From DATARH01 sp035504235 (GTDB taxonomy: Bacteria > Pseudomonadota > Alphaproteobacteria > ATCC43930 > CGMCC-115725): a stretch of 64,000 nt of DNA. A model generated the notes under the pieces. The model worked only from the letters and a program-made list of their open reading frames with translations. It did no database searches and was not told where the DNA came from. Where the stretch lies: contig DATJSH010000201.1 of assembly GCA_035504235.1 (NCBI GenBank), positions 26,471 to 90,470 on the forward strand, in the 5' to 3' direction. Shown piece by piece: positions 25,090 through 32,835 of this stretch (position 1 is the stretch's first letter; every line of letters starts with the position of its first letter). Position numbers and translations under genes: made by a program.

Positions 25090-26058
25090 ATGACGGAAGC
25101 GGCGATCACCATCGACGCCGCGGCCGACGGCGAGCGGATCGATCGCGCCTTGCAGCGGAATCTGCCAGAGCTGTCGCGCTCGCGTCTCAAACAGCTCATC
25201 CTTTCCGGCCAGGTTTCGGCCGGTGGAGCGGCCGATGACGCGAATGTGATCCGCGACCCGGCACGGAAGGTCAAGCAGGGCCAAACTTTCGTCGTAATCC
25301 TCCCCGAGCCTGAGGCTGCAACACCGCAAGCCCAGGCGATCCCTTTAGATATCCGCTTCGAGGATGCACATCTCATCGTCATCGACAAGCCCGCCGGGCT
25401 GGTCGTCCATCCCGCGCCGGGCAACCCCGACGGCACGCTGGTCAACGCGCTCATCGCGCATTGTGGCGACAGCCTTATCGGCATCGGTGGCGTGCGCCGG
25501 CCGGGTATCGTCCATCGCCTCGACAAGGACACCAGCGGCCTTATCGTCGTCGCCAAGACCGAACTGGCGCATCGCGCGCTGTCGGCCGACTTTGCCGCGC
25601 GCCGCATCGCGCGGGCTTATGCGGCGATCGTTTGGGGCGTGCCGCTTCCGGCGGAGGGCGAGATCGAAGGCAATATCGGGCGCAGCATGACCAACCGGAA
25701 AAAAATGGCGGTGGTCGGCGCGGCGCGCGGCAAGCCGGCGGTGACGCGCTACAAGACCGAGCGCGCGTTCGGCGATGTCGCGGCGCAGATCGAATGTCGC
25801 CTCTTGACGGGCCGGACGCACCAGATTCGCGTGCATCTCGCCGCGCGCGGCCACCCGCTCATCGGCGACCCGGTCTACAGCGGCCGGCATGGCTGCACGA
25901 TTGGACGCAAGGGAGTCGCCGCCGCACTTTTCCCGCGCCAGGCGCTGCACGCGCGCCATCTCGGCTTCCGCCATCCGGCGACCGGCGAATGTCTCGCCTT
26001 CGACAGCGATCTTCCTGGCGACATGAAATCGCTGTTAAGCAGTTTAGAGGGACTTTAA
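25090..26058 (+). CDS. rluD: 23S rRNA pseudouridine synthase RluD
   Basis: A 322-residue enzyme. The N-terminal S4 RNA-binding domain covers about residues 15-75 (RIDRALQRNLPELSRSRLKQ). The catalytic domain has the conserved HRLDKDTSG motif with the catalytic Asp, and GRTHQIRVHLAARGHPLIGD. It isomerises uridines in helix 69 of 23S rRNA during large-subunit assembly. The genomic position just before rpoH is typical of alphaproteobacteria. The start at MTEAAITIDAAADG gives the usual N-terminus; the frame is open further upstream, within the DUF6476-like gene, but that part is not RluD-like. Confidence 0.95.
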   Translation: MTEAAITIDAAADGERIDRALQRNLPELSRSRLKQLILSGQVSAGGAADDANVIRDPARKVKQGQTFVVILPEPEAATPQAQAIPLDIRFEDAHLIVIDKPAGLVVHPAPGNPDGTLVNALIAHCGDSLIGIGGVRRPGIVHRLDKDTSGLIVVAKTELAHRALSADFAARRIARAYAAIVWGVPLPAEGEIEGNIGRSMTNRKKMAVVGAARGKPAVTRYKTERAFGDVAAQIECRLLTGRTHQIRVHLAARGHPLIGDPVYSGRHGCTIGRKGVAAALFPRQALHARHLGFRHPATGECLAFDSDLPGDMKSLLSSLEGL

Positions 26059-26151
26059 ACTGGACCAAAACCCACCATTTTAGTAGGGTATCGGAACGCC
26101 GGCCCGAAGACCGCGTTTTCGGAGTACGGCCAAGAGGGGAAAAAATCGGCT

Positions 26152-27033
26152 ATGCCAAGTGCTTCGGTACCTTCACTTTCCGGCGAGGGAAGCCTGACGC
26201 GGTATCTCCAGGAGATCCGCAAATTCCCGATGCTAGAACCGGAAGAGGAATACATGCTCGCCAAGCGCTGGAAGGAGCATGACGACCCCGATGCCGCGCA
26301 TCGGCTGGTGACCAGCCATTTGCGCCTCGTCGCCAAGATCGCAATGGGCTATCGCGGTTATGGCCTGCCGCTCTCCGAGCTGATCTCGGAGGGCAATGTC
26401 GGCATGATGCAGGCCGTCAAGCGCTTCGATCCCGATCGCGGTTTCCGCCTCGCGACCTATGCGATGTGGTGGATTCGCGCGGCGATCCAGGAATACATCC
26501 TGCACTCGTGGTCGCTGGTGAAGATGGGCACCACCGCAGCGCAGAAGAAGCTGTTCTTCAACCTGCGCAAGCTTAAGGGTCAGTTGCAGGCGGTCGAGGA
26601 CGGCGATCTGTCGCCGGAAAACCTGAAGAAGATCGCCACCGAGCTCGACGTGCCCGAGGCCGATGTCATCAGCATGAACCGGCGGCTCGCCAGCCCCGAC
26701 CATTCGTTGAACGCGCCGTTGCGCAGCGACAGCGAGGGCGAGTGGCAGGATTGGCTCGTCGACGAGACCGAGAGTCAGGAGACCACGCTCGCCGACCGGC
26801 AGGAGCTCGGCCTGCGGCGCGACCTTTTGGAAAAGGCGATGACGCATCTGAACGAGCGCGAGCGCCACATCCTTGGCGAGCGGCGCCTCAAGGAAAACCC
26901 GACGACGCTCGAAGACCTGTCGCAGCACTACGGCATCTCGCGCGAGCGCGTGCGGCAGATCGAGGTGCGCGCTTTCGAGAAGCTGCAAAAGGCAATCAAG
27001 GCGGCCGCGCTCGAACGCCGGTTGGTGGCGTAG
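26152..27033 (+). CDS. rpoH: RNA polymerase sigma-32 (heat-shock) factor
   Basis: A 293-residue group 3 sigma factor. Region 2 shows HLRLVAKIAMGYRGYG, SEGNVGMMQAVKRFDPDRG and the -10-recognising RLATYAMWWIRAAIQEYIL. The RpoH box QKKLFFNLRKLK follows. Region 4 contains LNERERHILGERRL and the helix-turn-helix DLSQHYGISRERVRQIEVRA. It directs RNA polymerase to heat-shock genes and is controlled by chaperones and proteases. A GAGGGGA purine stretch lies about 11 nt before ATG 26152. The 93 bp after rluD probably hold its promoter, but I could not fix one. Confidence 0.97.
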   Translation: MPSASVPSLSGEGSLTRYLQEIRKFPMLEPEEEYMLAKRWKEHDDPDAAHRLVTSHLRLVAKIAMGYRGYGLPLSELISEGNVGMMQAVKRFDPDRGFRLATYAMWWIRAAIQEYILHSWSLVKMGTTAAQKKLFFNLRKLKGQLQAVEDGDLSPENLKKIATELDVPEADVISMNRRLASPDHSLNAPLRSDSEGEWQDWLVDETESQETTLADRQELGLRRDLLEKAMTHLNERERHILGERRLKENPTTLEDLSQHYGISRERVRQIEVRAFEKLQKAIKAAALERRLVA

Positions 27034-27132
27034 CTGATTGGAGCGCCGCTGCGGCGATGGACGGGCCTCGCTAGCGATGGTCTTGGGCCGTTGAATTAAG
27101 GGCCGCCTTCGCCGCGGTGGTCTTGCAATATC

Positions 27133-27176
27133 GCGCTAGCGCTGCTACCTATCGCTTAGCAAAATTGCGAAGCGAT
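27133..27176. promoter_or_regulatory. Candidate operator of the XRE/copper operon: 26-bp dyad and adjacent palindrome
   Basis: ATCGCTTAGCAA at 27151-27162 is mirrored by TTGCGAAGCGAT at 27165-27176 (11 of 12 pairs, 2-bp centre), just 8 bp before the GTG of the regulator gene. A perfect 10-bp palindrome GCGCTAGCGC sits at 27133-27142. The two share the pattern TATCGC..TAGC. A weak sigma-70-like pair (TTGCAA at 27123-27128, 17 bp, TACCTA) overlaps the dyad. The near-zero loop argues for a DNA operator over an RNA hairpin. The simplest reading is autoregulation by the adjacent XRE protein. Confidence 0.6.
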
Positions 27177-27184
27177 TTCCGTCT

Positions 27185-27547
27185 GTGACCCCCCATCCCT
27201 GTCCCGGCTGCCGGTGCGCCACGGGCGACAAAAACGCGATCATCGCTTGCCAATGCGCGCAGAAGCTTTCAGCGCTGCGCAGCGCTGCCGGCGAGACGCA
27301 GCGCCAACTTGCCGCTCGCCTGCAGATGACCGAGTCGATGATCTCGCGCCTCGAACGCGGCGATCATGTCCCGAGCCTGAAGACGCTCTCACGCATCGCC
27401 GAGGCCTATGGCAGGCGGTTGGAGATCGTGTTCCACGAACATGCGCACGAACACGCCGACGGGACGCGGCATACCCACCCGCACCACCACGACGACCCGG
27501 ATCACCGGCACACGCACGATCAACACACCCACTCGGCTGACGAATGA
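27185..27547 (+). CDS. XRE-family regulator with Cys cluster and His-rich metal-binding tail
   Basis: A 120-residue protein in three parts. The N-terminus has five Cys (6, 9, 11, 22, 24: CPGCRC and CQC). A helix-turn-helix XRE domain spans about residues 27-82 (QRQLAARLQMTESMISRLERG). The tail from residue 84 to 116 contains 14 His. The HTH with metal-binding ends and the ATGA overlap with a copper ATPase suggest a metal-sensing regulator of the pump. The start is a GTG at 27185 with no strong ribosome site; it gives the Cys-containing N-terminus, and no ATG exists before the HTH. The dyad at 27151-27176 is the likely binding site. Copper as signal is inferred from the pump. Confidence 0.75.
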   Translation: MTPHPCPGCRCATGDKNAIIACQCAQKLSALRSAAGETQRQLAARLQMTESMISRLERGDHVPSLKTLSRIAEAYGRRLEIVFHEHAHEHADGTRHTHPHHHDDPDHRHTHDQHTHSADE

Positions 27548-29850
27548 GCGCCGCGGTCGAGCACCACGCACATCACCGTCACCATGAGGCGGACGGAAGC
27601 AAGAAGGACCCCGTCTGCGGCATGACCGTCGATCCCGCGGTCGCGCAGCATCGCGCGGAGCATCGCGGCCGGCCGTATTTGTTCTGCGGCGCGCGCTGCA
27701 AGGAGCGCTTCGTCGCCGAGCCGGCCAAATTCCTTGCGCCCAAGCCGGCGGCTGAGACACCCGGTGGGGGTCCCTGGACCTGCCCGATGCACCCGGAGAT
27801 CGTTCAGCCGGGGCCGGGAAGCTGCCCACTTTGCGGGATGGCGCTGGAGCCGGTGCTGCCCGAAGCGACCGACTCCGCCGAGCCGGCGCTGACAAGCATG
27901 ACACGCCGGCTCTGGCTTGGTGCGGCGCTCAGCTTGCCGCTGCTCGCCATCGGCATGTTCGGGCTCCGTTTTCCCGGCGTTGTCTGGGCACAACTCACCT
28001 TGGCGACCCCGGTGGTGCTTTGGGGTGGCTGGCCATTCTTCCGGCGCGGCTGGGAGTCGCTCAAGAACCGCCGGCTCAATATGTTCACGCTGATCGGGCT
28101 CGGCACCGGCATCGCCTATCTCGACAGCCTCGCTGCGGCGCTGTTCCCGCAGATTTTCCCCGCGGCCTTCCGCACGATGGATGGCGGCGTGCCGCTTTAT
28201 TTCGAGGCGGCCGCGGTGATCGTGACCCTGGTGCTCGTCGGCCAGGTGCTGGAGTTGCGTGCCCGCGCGCTGACCGGCGGGGCGATCCGTGCCCTGCTCG
28301 ACTTCGCGCCCAAGACCGCGCGGTTGGTGACAGCAGCCGGCGAGCGGGATGTGCCGCTCGCCGAGATCGTAGCCGGCGATCTGCTGCGCGTGCGGCCGGG
28401 CGAGAAAGTGCCGGTGGACGGCACTATCACCGAGGGCGACGGTGCGGTAGACGAATCGATGCTGACAGGCGAGCCGTTGCCGGTCGACAAATCCGCCGGC
28501 GACAAGGTCACCGGCGCGACGCTCAATCGCGCCGGCAGCTTTGTAATGCGCGCCGAAAAGGTCGGCGCAGAAACCCTGCTCGCGCGGATCGTCGCGCTGG
28601 TCGCCGCCGCGCAGCGCTCGCGCGCGCCGATCCAGCAACTTGCCGACGTCGTCGCCGGCCGTTTCGTGCCGGCGGTGCTCGCGGTCGCGGCGCTGGCTTT
28701 TGCGATCTGGGCGATCTTTGGTCCGCCGCCGGCGCTCGGCTACGCGCTCGTCGCCGCGATCTCGGTGCTGCTGATCGCCTGCCCTTGTGCGCTTGGCCTG
28801 GCGACGCCGATGTCGATCATGGTCGGCACCGGGCGCGGTGCGCACGCCGGCGTGCTGGTGAAGAACGCCGAGGCGATCCAGCTTCTCGAAAAGATCGACA
28901 CCCTGGTGGTCGATAAGACGGGCACCCTGACCGAGGGCAAGCCGAGCCTGGTAGCAGCCGTGGCGGTGGGCGGCATCGCCGAGGATCATCTGCTGCAGCT
29001 TGCCGCCGCCGCGGAGCGCGGCAGCGAGCACCCGCTCGCCGCTGCGGTCACCGCGGCCGCTGAGGCGCGCGGCCTCTCGCCCCTGCCGGTTGCCGCATTC
29101 CGCGCCGAGCCGGGCAAGGGCGTCGTCGCGACCGTCGCCGCGCGTCGCGTCGCGATCGGCAACGAAGCGCTCTTCGCGGCGCTTAATATCGATCCCGCGC
29201 CGCTCGCCGCCGCGGCAGAACGCTGCCGCCAGGCCGGCGATGGCGTCATGCTGGTGGCAATCGGCGACCGCGCGGAAGGTCTTCTTGCCGTCGCGGACCC
29301 GGTAAAGCCGGGCGCCGCCGCCGCGCTCGCGGCGCTGCGCGATGACGGTCTCCGGATCGTGATGCTGACCGGTGACAATCGGCGCACCGCGGCCGCCGTC
29401 GGCCGCCGGCTCGGCATCGACGACATCGTGCCGGAAGTATTGCCCGACGGCAAAGCCTCCGCCGTCAAACAGCTGCAGCGCCAAGGGCGGGTCGTCGCGA
29501 TGGCTGGCGACGGCATCAACGATGCGCCGGCGCTGGCACAAGCCGAGATCGGCATCGCCATGGGCACGGGGGCCGATGCGGCGATCGAAAGCGCGCAGGT
29601 CACGCTCGTCAACGGTGACCTGACGAGCATCGTGCGCGCCCGCCACCTCAGCCGCGCGACGATGCGCAATATCCGCCAGAATCTGTTCTTCGCCTTTGTG
29701 TTCAATGTGTTGGCGGTGCCGGTCGCCGCGGGTGCGCTCTACCCGTTTACCGGTCTTCACCTCAACCCGATGATCGCCAGCGCGGCGATGAGCGCGAGCT
29801 CGCTGTTGGTGATCGGCAATGCTTTGCGGCTACGGCATATCCACCTCTAG
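27544..29850 (+). CDS. Copper-translocating P-type ATPase with YHS and CPMHP domains
   Basis: A 768-residue P1B-type ATPase. The N-terminus has a His run (HHAHHRHH), a YHS domain (KDPVCGMTVDP to RCKERFV), and a heavy-metal-binding segment (WTCPMHPEIV, CPLCGM); the usual HMA ferredoxin-like domains are absent. The core has TGE (308-310), the membrane metal site Cys413-Pro-Cys415, the phosphorylated Asp457 in DKTGT, SEHP (494-497) and GDGIND (655-660). NVLAVPVAAGALYP and MSASSLL in the last helices fit Cu(I) exporters, with Phe replacing the usual Tyr before Asn. It pumps Cu(I) (possibly Ag) out of the cytoplasm. ATGA coupling to the XRE gene makes it one operon. Confidence 0.93.
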   Translation: MSAAVEHHAHHRHHEADGSKKDPVCGMTVDPAVAQHRAEHRGRPYLFCGARCKERFVAEPAKFLAPKPAAETPGGGPWTCPMHPEIVQPGPGSCPLCGMALEPVLPEATDSAEPALTSMTRRLWLGAALSLPLLAIGMFGLRFPGVVWAQLTLATPVVLWGGWPFFRRGWESLKNRRLNMFTLIGLGTGIAYLDSLAAALFPQIFPAAFRTMDGGVPLYFEAAAVIVTLVLVGQVLELRARALTGGAIRALLDFAPKTARLVTAAGERDVPLAEIVAGDLLRVRPGEKVPVDGTITEGDGAVDESMLTGEPLPVDKSAGDKVTGATLNRAGSFVMRAEKVGAETLLARIVALVAAAQRSRAPIQQLADVVAGRFVPAVLAVAALAFAIWAIFGPPPALGYALVAAISVLLIACPCALGLATPMSIMVGTGRGAHAGVLVKNAEAIQLLEKIDTLVVDKTGTLTEGKPSLVAAVAVGGIAEDHLLQLAAAAERGSEHPLAAAVTAAAEARGLSPLPVAAFRAEPGKGVVATVAARRVAIGNEALFAALNIDPAPLAAAAERCRQAGDGVMLVAIGDRAEGLLAVADPVKPGAAAALAALRDDGLRIVMLTGDNRRTAAAVGRRLGIDDIVPEVLPDGKASAVKQLQRQGRVVAMAGDGINDAPALAQAEIGIAMGTGADAAIESAQVTLVNGDLTSIVRARHLSRATMRNIRQNLFFAFVFNVLAVPVAAGALYPFTGLHLNPMIASAAMSASSLLVIGNALRLRHIHL

Positions 29851-29869
29851 CCGCGCTAGACTGCGCCCA

Positions 29870-30604
29870 ATGGTCTACCTGCTGATCCCCCTGCTGCAGA
29901 TTATCTGCGTCGTGCATGTCGTGCGCACCGGGCGCTCGTTCCTGTGGATTTACGTGCTGCTCTTCCTGCCGGGGCTTGGCGTGCTTGCCTATGTTGCGGT
30001 CGAGATCGTGCCGGGCCTGCTCCGCTCGCGCAGGGCGCGGAATTTCGGCAGCTCGGCGGTGGGCGCGCTCGATCCCGGGCGCGAACTGCGCCATCGCCGG
30101 CAAGCACTGGAAGAAGCCGACACGGTCGACAATCGCCGGCTGCTCGCCGAGGCGCTCGTCGCCGCCGGCCAGCACGACGAGGCGATGGGGCTTTACCGGG
30201 GCATTCTCACCGGCATCCACGCCGACGACCCGGGAATGCTGATGGGCATGGCGCGGGCCGCCTATGGCCTCGGCCAGTACGATGTCGCGCTCGGTGCCGT
30301 TGCCGAGCTCGGTGAGACCAATCCGCGTTATCAGCCGACCGAGGCGCAGCTGCTGCGTGCGATGGCGCTGGAGGGTTTGGGCCGCGACGACGAGGCGGCC
30401 GCGGACTATGCCCAGCTCGTCACTCACGCGTCGGGCGAAGAGGTGCGCTGCCGTTACGCGCTGCTGCTTCAGCGCCACGGCGACCGGGCAAGCGCGAAGG
30501 CGCTGTTCGATGAAATCCTAGCTCGCTCGCGCCGTTCGCCGCGCCACTACCGCAACCACGAGCGCGAGTGGATCGACATCGCCCGGCGTGAGGCCGCCGG
30601 GTAA
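29870..30604 (+). CDS. Membrane-anchored TPR-like protein
   Basis: A 244-residue protein. Two hydrophobic segments at the N-terminus (YLLIPLLQIICVVHVV and FLWIYVLLFLPGLGVLAYVAV) resemble the small membrane-anchor domain at the N-terminus of cardiolipin synthases (PLDc_N). The remainder is helical with TPR-like repeats (ADTVDNRRLLAEALVAAGQ, DDPGMLMGMARAAYGLGQYD, PTEAQLLRAMALEGLGRDDE). It may scaffold an envelope complex; no partner is known. It begins 19 bp after the copper ATPase stop and may be co-transcribed, but a direct copper role is not supported by any metal motif. Convergent with mscS. Confidence 0.72.
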   Translation: MVYLLIPLLQIICVVHVVRTGRSFLWIYVLLFLPGLGVLAYVAVEIVPGLLRSRRARNFGSSAVGALDPGRELRHRRQALEEADTVDNRRLLAEALVAAGQHDEAMGLYRGILTGIHADDPGMLMGMARAAYGLGQYDVALGAVAELGETNPRYQPTEAQLLRAMALEGLGRDDEAAADYAQLVTHASGEEVRCRYALLLQRHGDRASAKALFDEILARSRRSPRHYRNHEREWIDIARREAAG

Positions 30605-30616
30605 GGCGCCCCGGCG

Positions 30617-31942
30617 TTATTTGGCCGCCAGCGCATCGCGGATCGCTGCGTCCGCGGGCGCCGTGCGCAAGTGCAGGTCGCGCTGGGGAAACGGCAGCTC
30701 GATCTCGTTCTGTTTGAACGCCTCCCACACGGCGAGAAACACGTCGCCCTTGATGTTGGTGACGCCGCGTTCGGGATCCTCGATCCAGAAGCGCAGGATC
30801 AAGTTCACCGCACTGTCGCCAAAACCGGTGATGTGGCACACGGGCGCCGGCTCCTGCAGCACCCGCGCGGTCTGCTTCGCCGCATCGATCGCCAGCGCGC
30901 GCACCTGGCGCAGATCGCTGGCATAAGCGACACCAAATTCCGCATCGACCCGCACCAGCGGGTTCGAGTACGACCAGTTGATCACCTGATTGGTGATCAG
31001 GCTTTCGTTCGGAATCAGATACTCCTTGCCATCGCGGCCGCGCACTGCGGTGTAGCGCGCGCCGAGCGAGGCGACATAGCCAAAGGTCTTGCCTATCTCG
31101 ATCACGTCGCCCGGTTTTATCGATCGCTCGACTAACAGAATGATGCCGCTCACGAAGTTCGACACGATCTTCTGCAGGCCAAAGCCGACGCCGACACCGA
31201 TCGCGCCGCTGAACACGGTGAAGGCGGTCAGATCGATCCCGACCGTGTTGAGCCCGACCAGCAACGCGATGCAGATCAAGCTGATACGGATCAGGTTTCC
31301 GACCAGCAATTGCACCGATCGGCTCAACCCGCCGACCGATTGCAGGCGAATGCTGATCAACCGCGACAGCGCCGTCGCGCCCCACAGCAACAGCGCCACG
31401 ATGACCGCCGCCTTGGCGACAAGCAGAACCGACAGCCGCAGCGCGCCAATGGTGATCGCCATGCTGTCGAGAGCGCTTTCGGTCGGCGCCATCAGGCCGA
31501 GCAGATCAAGCGCCACGATGATCCAGGCGATCGTCGCGATAAACCGCGCGACAAGGGCATTTTGCAGCAGCGCGGTCGATACGCGCAGCACTAGCCACAG
31601 CGCGGTGAGATCGGCGGCGATTCCCACCATTCGCCAGCCGCCGTTCCAGCCCGACCCGACCCGAGCGGCGACCGCGAGCAGCAGCCAAGCGTAAAGCAGC
31701 GGCATTTGCGCATCGAGAACGGCTGCGAGCCGCGACGTGGGGAAGCGCCGCTGGTAGAGTTGCACAAGTTGCGCGGTCCACGACCGCGTCGCCGCGCGCA
31801 ATCCCCAAGCCACGAGCACCATTGCGGCGATTGCCGCAAGCTGGATCGCCAGCGATTCGAGAACCTGCCGCGTCGCAGCGAGCGCGGCCATGTGGCGCGC
31901 CCAGGCGCTGATCAGGTCAAGGCTGGGGAACCCGTCAAGCAA
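30617..31942 (-). CDS. MscS-family mechanosensitive channel
   Basis: An approximately 441-residue inner-membrane protein with several N-terminal helices before the MscS core. The pore helix and following beta domain are recognisable: GVGVGFGLQKIVSNFVSG, ILLVERSIKPGDVIEIG, YLIPNESLITNQVINWS. It would open under hypo-osmotic stress. Start choice: a TTG at 31942 is 5 nt after AAGGGG and gives a sensible N-terminus; ATG 31891 (MAALAATRQ) is the alternative. The larger frame to 31999 is not supported. It is a single transcription unit. Confidence 0.87.
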   Translation of the reverse strand: MLDGFPSLDLISAWARHMAALAATRQVLESLAIQLAAIAAMVLVAWGLRAATRSWTAQLVQLYQRRFPTSRLAAVLDAQMPLLYAWLLLAVAARVGSGWNGGWRMVGIAADLTALWLVLRVSTALLQNALVARFIATIAWIIVALDLLGLMAPTESALDSMAITIGALRLSVLLVAKAAVIVALLLWGATALSRLISIRLQSVGGLSRSVQLLVGNLIRISLICIALLVGLNTVGIDLTAFTVFSGAIGVGVGFGLQKIVSNFVSGIILLVERSIKPGDVIEIGKTFGYVASLGARYTAVRGRDGKEYLIPNESLITNQVINWSYSNPLVRVDAEFGVAYASDLRQVRALAIDAAKQTARVLQEPAPVCHITGFGDSAVNLILRFWIEDPERGVTNIKGDVFLAVWEAFKQNEIELPFPQRDLHLRTAPADAAIRDALAAK

Positions 31943-32029
31943 AACCACCCCTTGGCGCGGTGCGCGCCTATTTCGTATCCGATGCGTTGGGAAACGCACA
32001 AAGTGCGCTCGACGTTCACCGAGGAGGCA

Positions 32030-32080
32030 TTCGCCCGCGGGCGTTGGACCCCGGGGTCAGCAGATCTCCGGGTCAAGCCT
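32030..32080. repeat. REP-like palindromic intergenic element
   Basis: Contains the perfect 12-bp palindrome GACCCCGGGGTC at 32047-32058 and CTCCGGGTCAAGCCTGGGG after it. Read on the plus strand it gives TPGSADLRVKPGDG, the peptide that dispersed repeats of alphaproteobacteria often spell. It lies between the MscS gene start and the LivF stop. The intervening 31943-32109 stretch holds no gene. Confidence 0.65.
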
Positions 32081-32088
32081 GGGGATGG

Positions 32089-32114
32089 GTTAGGCGCGAT
32101 TTGTCGCGCCTAAC
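32089..32114 (-). terminator. Strong hairpin overlapping the livF stop codon
   Basis: GTTAGGCGCGA at 32089-32099 pairs perfectly with TCGCGCCTAAC at 32104-32114 (11-bp stem, 4-nt loop). The livF stop (32110-32112, minus strand) is inside the 5' arm of the transcript. There is no T-tract after the stem on the minus strand, so it is an incomplete intrinsic terminator or an mRNA 3'-end stabiliser of the liv operon. Confidence 0.6.
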
Positions 32115-32835
32115 TTACCTTCATTTCCCCGAGATACGCCTCGCGGATCATCGGGTTCTCGCGCAGTTCGGCGGCCGCGCCGGAAAGCACGACCTGTCCC
32201 GTCTGTAGCACATAGGCGCGGTGGGCGATCTGTAGCGCCATATTGGCATTCTGCTCGACCATGAAGATTGTCGTGCCTTGCTTGTTGATCGTCTGGATGA
32301 TGTCGAAGACCTGCTCGACAAAGACCGGCGACAAGCCCATCGACGGCTCGTCCATGCAAAGTAGCCGCGGCCGCGCCATCAGCGCCCGGCCGATCGCGAC
32401 CATCTGCTGCTCGCCGCCCGACAACGTGCCGGCGAGCTGCTTGAGACGCTCCTCGACGCGCGGAAAGAGGCTGAAGACGCGCTGCAAGTCCTCCTCGAAC
32501 TCGGCGCTGCGTGGCCGCGTATAGGCGCCCATTTCGAGATTCTCGAAGACTGTCATGCGCGGGAAAAGCCGGCGGGCCTCCAAGACCGGCGCGATGCCGA
32601 GCCGCACACGCTCAGCGACACTGACACCCTTCAGCGACCGACCTTCGAAGACCACATCGCCCCGCGCCGGCACGACAACACCCATGATCGCCTTCATCGT
32701 CGTGGATTTGCCCGAGGCATTGCCGCCGAGCAGACAGACGATCTCGCCGGCGTCGATCCGGTAATCCACGTCCTTCAGCACATGGAGATCGCCGTAATAG
32801 GTGTTGACCGCCTGAAAGGACAGAAGCTCAGGCAA
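32110..32835 (-). CDS. livF: Branched-chain amino acid ABC transporter ATP-binding protein LivF
   Basis: A 241-residue ABC ATPase. Walker A is GGNASGKSTT, the signature is LSGGEQQM, and Walker B is LLCMDEPSMGLSP with the following His-less VFDIIQTINKQG; NANMALQIAHRAYVLQTG is the LivF-type C-terminal region. It powers uptake of branched-chain amino acids or related substrates together with the fused permease/ATPase. Start: GGGGG is 8 nt before TTG 32835; GTG 32844 is the alternative but would sit directly on the purine stretch. Either way it overlaps the end of the upstream gene. Confidence 0.92.
   Translation of the reverse strand: MPELLSFQAVNTYYGDLHVLKDVDYRIDAGEIVCLLGGNASGKSTTMKAIMGVVVPARGDVVFEGRSLKGVSVAERVRLGIAPVLEARRLFPRMTVFENLEMGAYTRPRSAEFEEDLQRVFSLFPRVEERLKQLAGTLSGGEQQMVAIGRALMARPRLLCMDEPSMGLSPVFVEQVFDIIQTINKQGTTIFMVEQNANMALQIAHRAYVLQTGQVVLSGAAAELRENPMIREAYLGEMKVS

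Noticed and set aside
27034..27184. Intrinsic terminator or riboswitch after rpoH
   Set aside because: The only strong symmetry (27151-27176) has a 2-nt centre, so it cannot form a good RNA hairpin without losing pairs, and no T-run follows; a DNA operator explains it better.
27520..29760. A 746-codon open frame antisense to the copper ATPase
   Set aside because: The plus strand has every P-type ATPase motif; the antisense product is low-complexity Arg/Gly/Asp with no family features.
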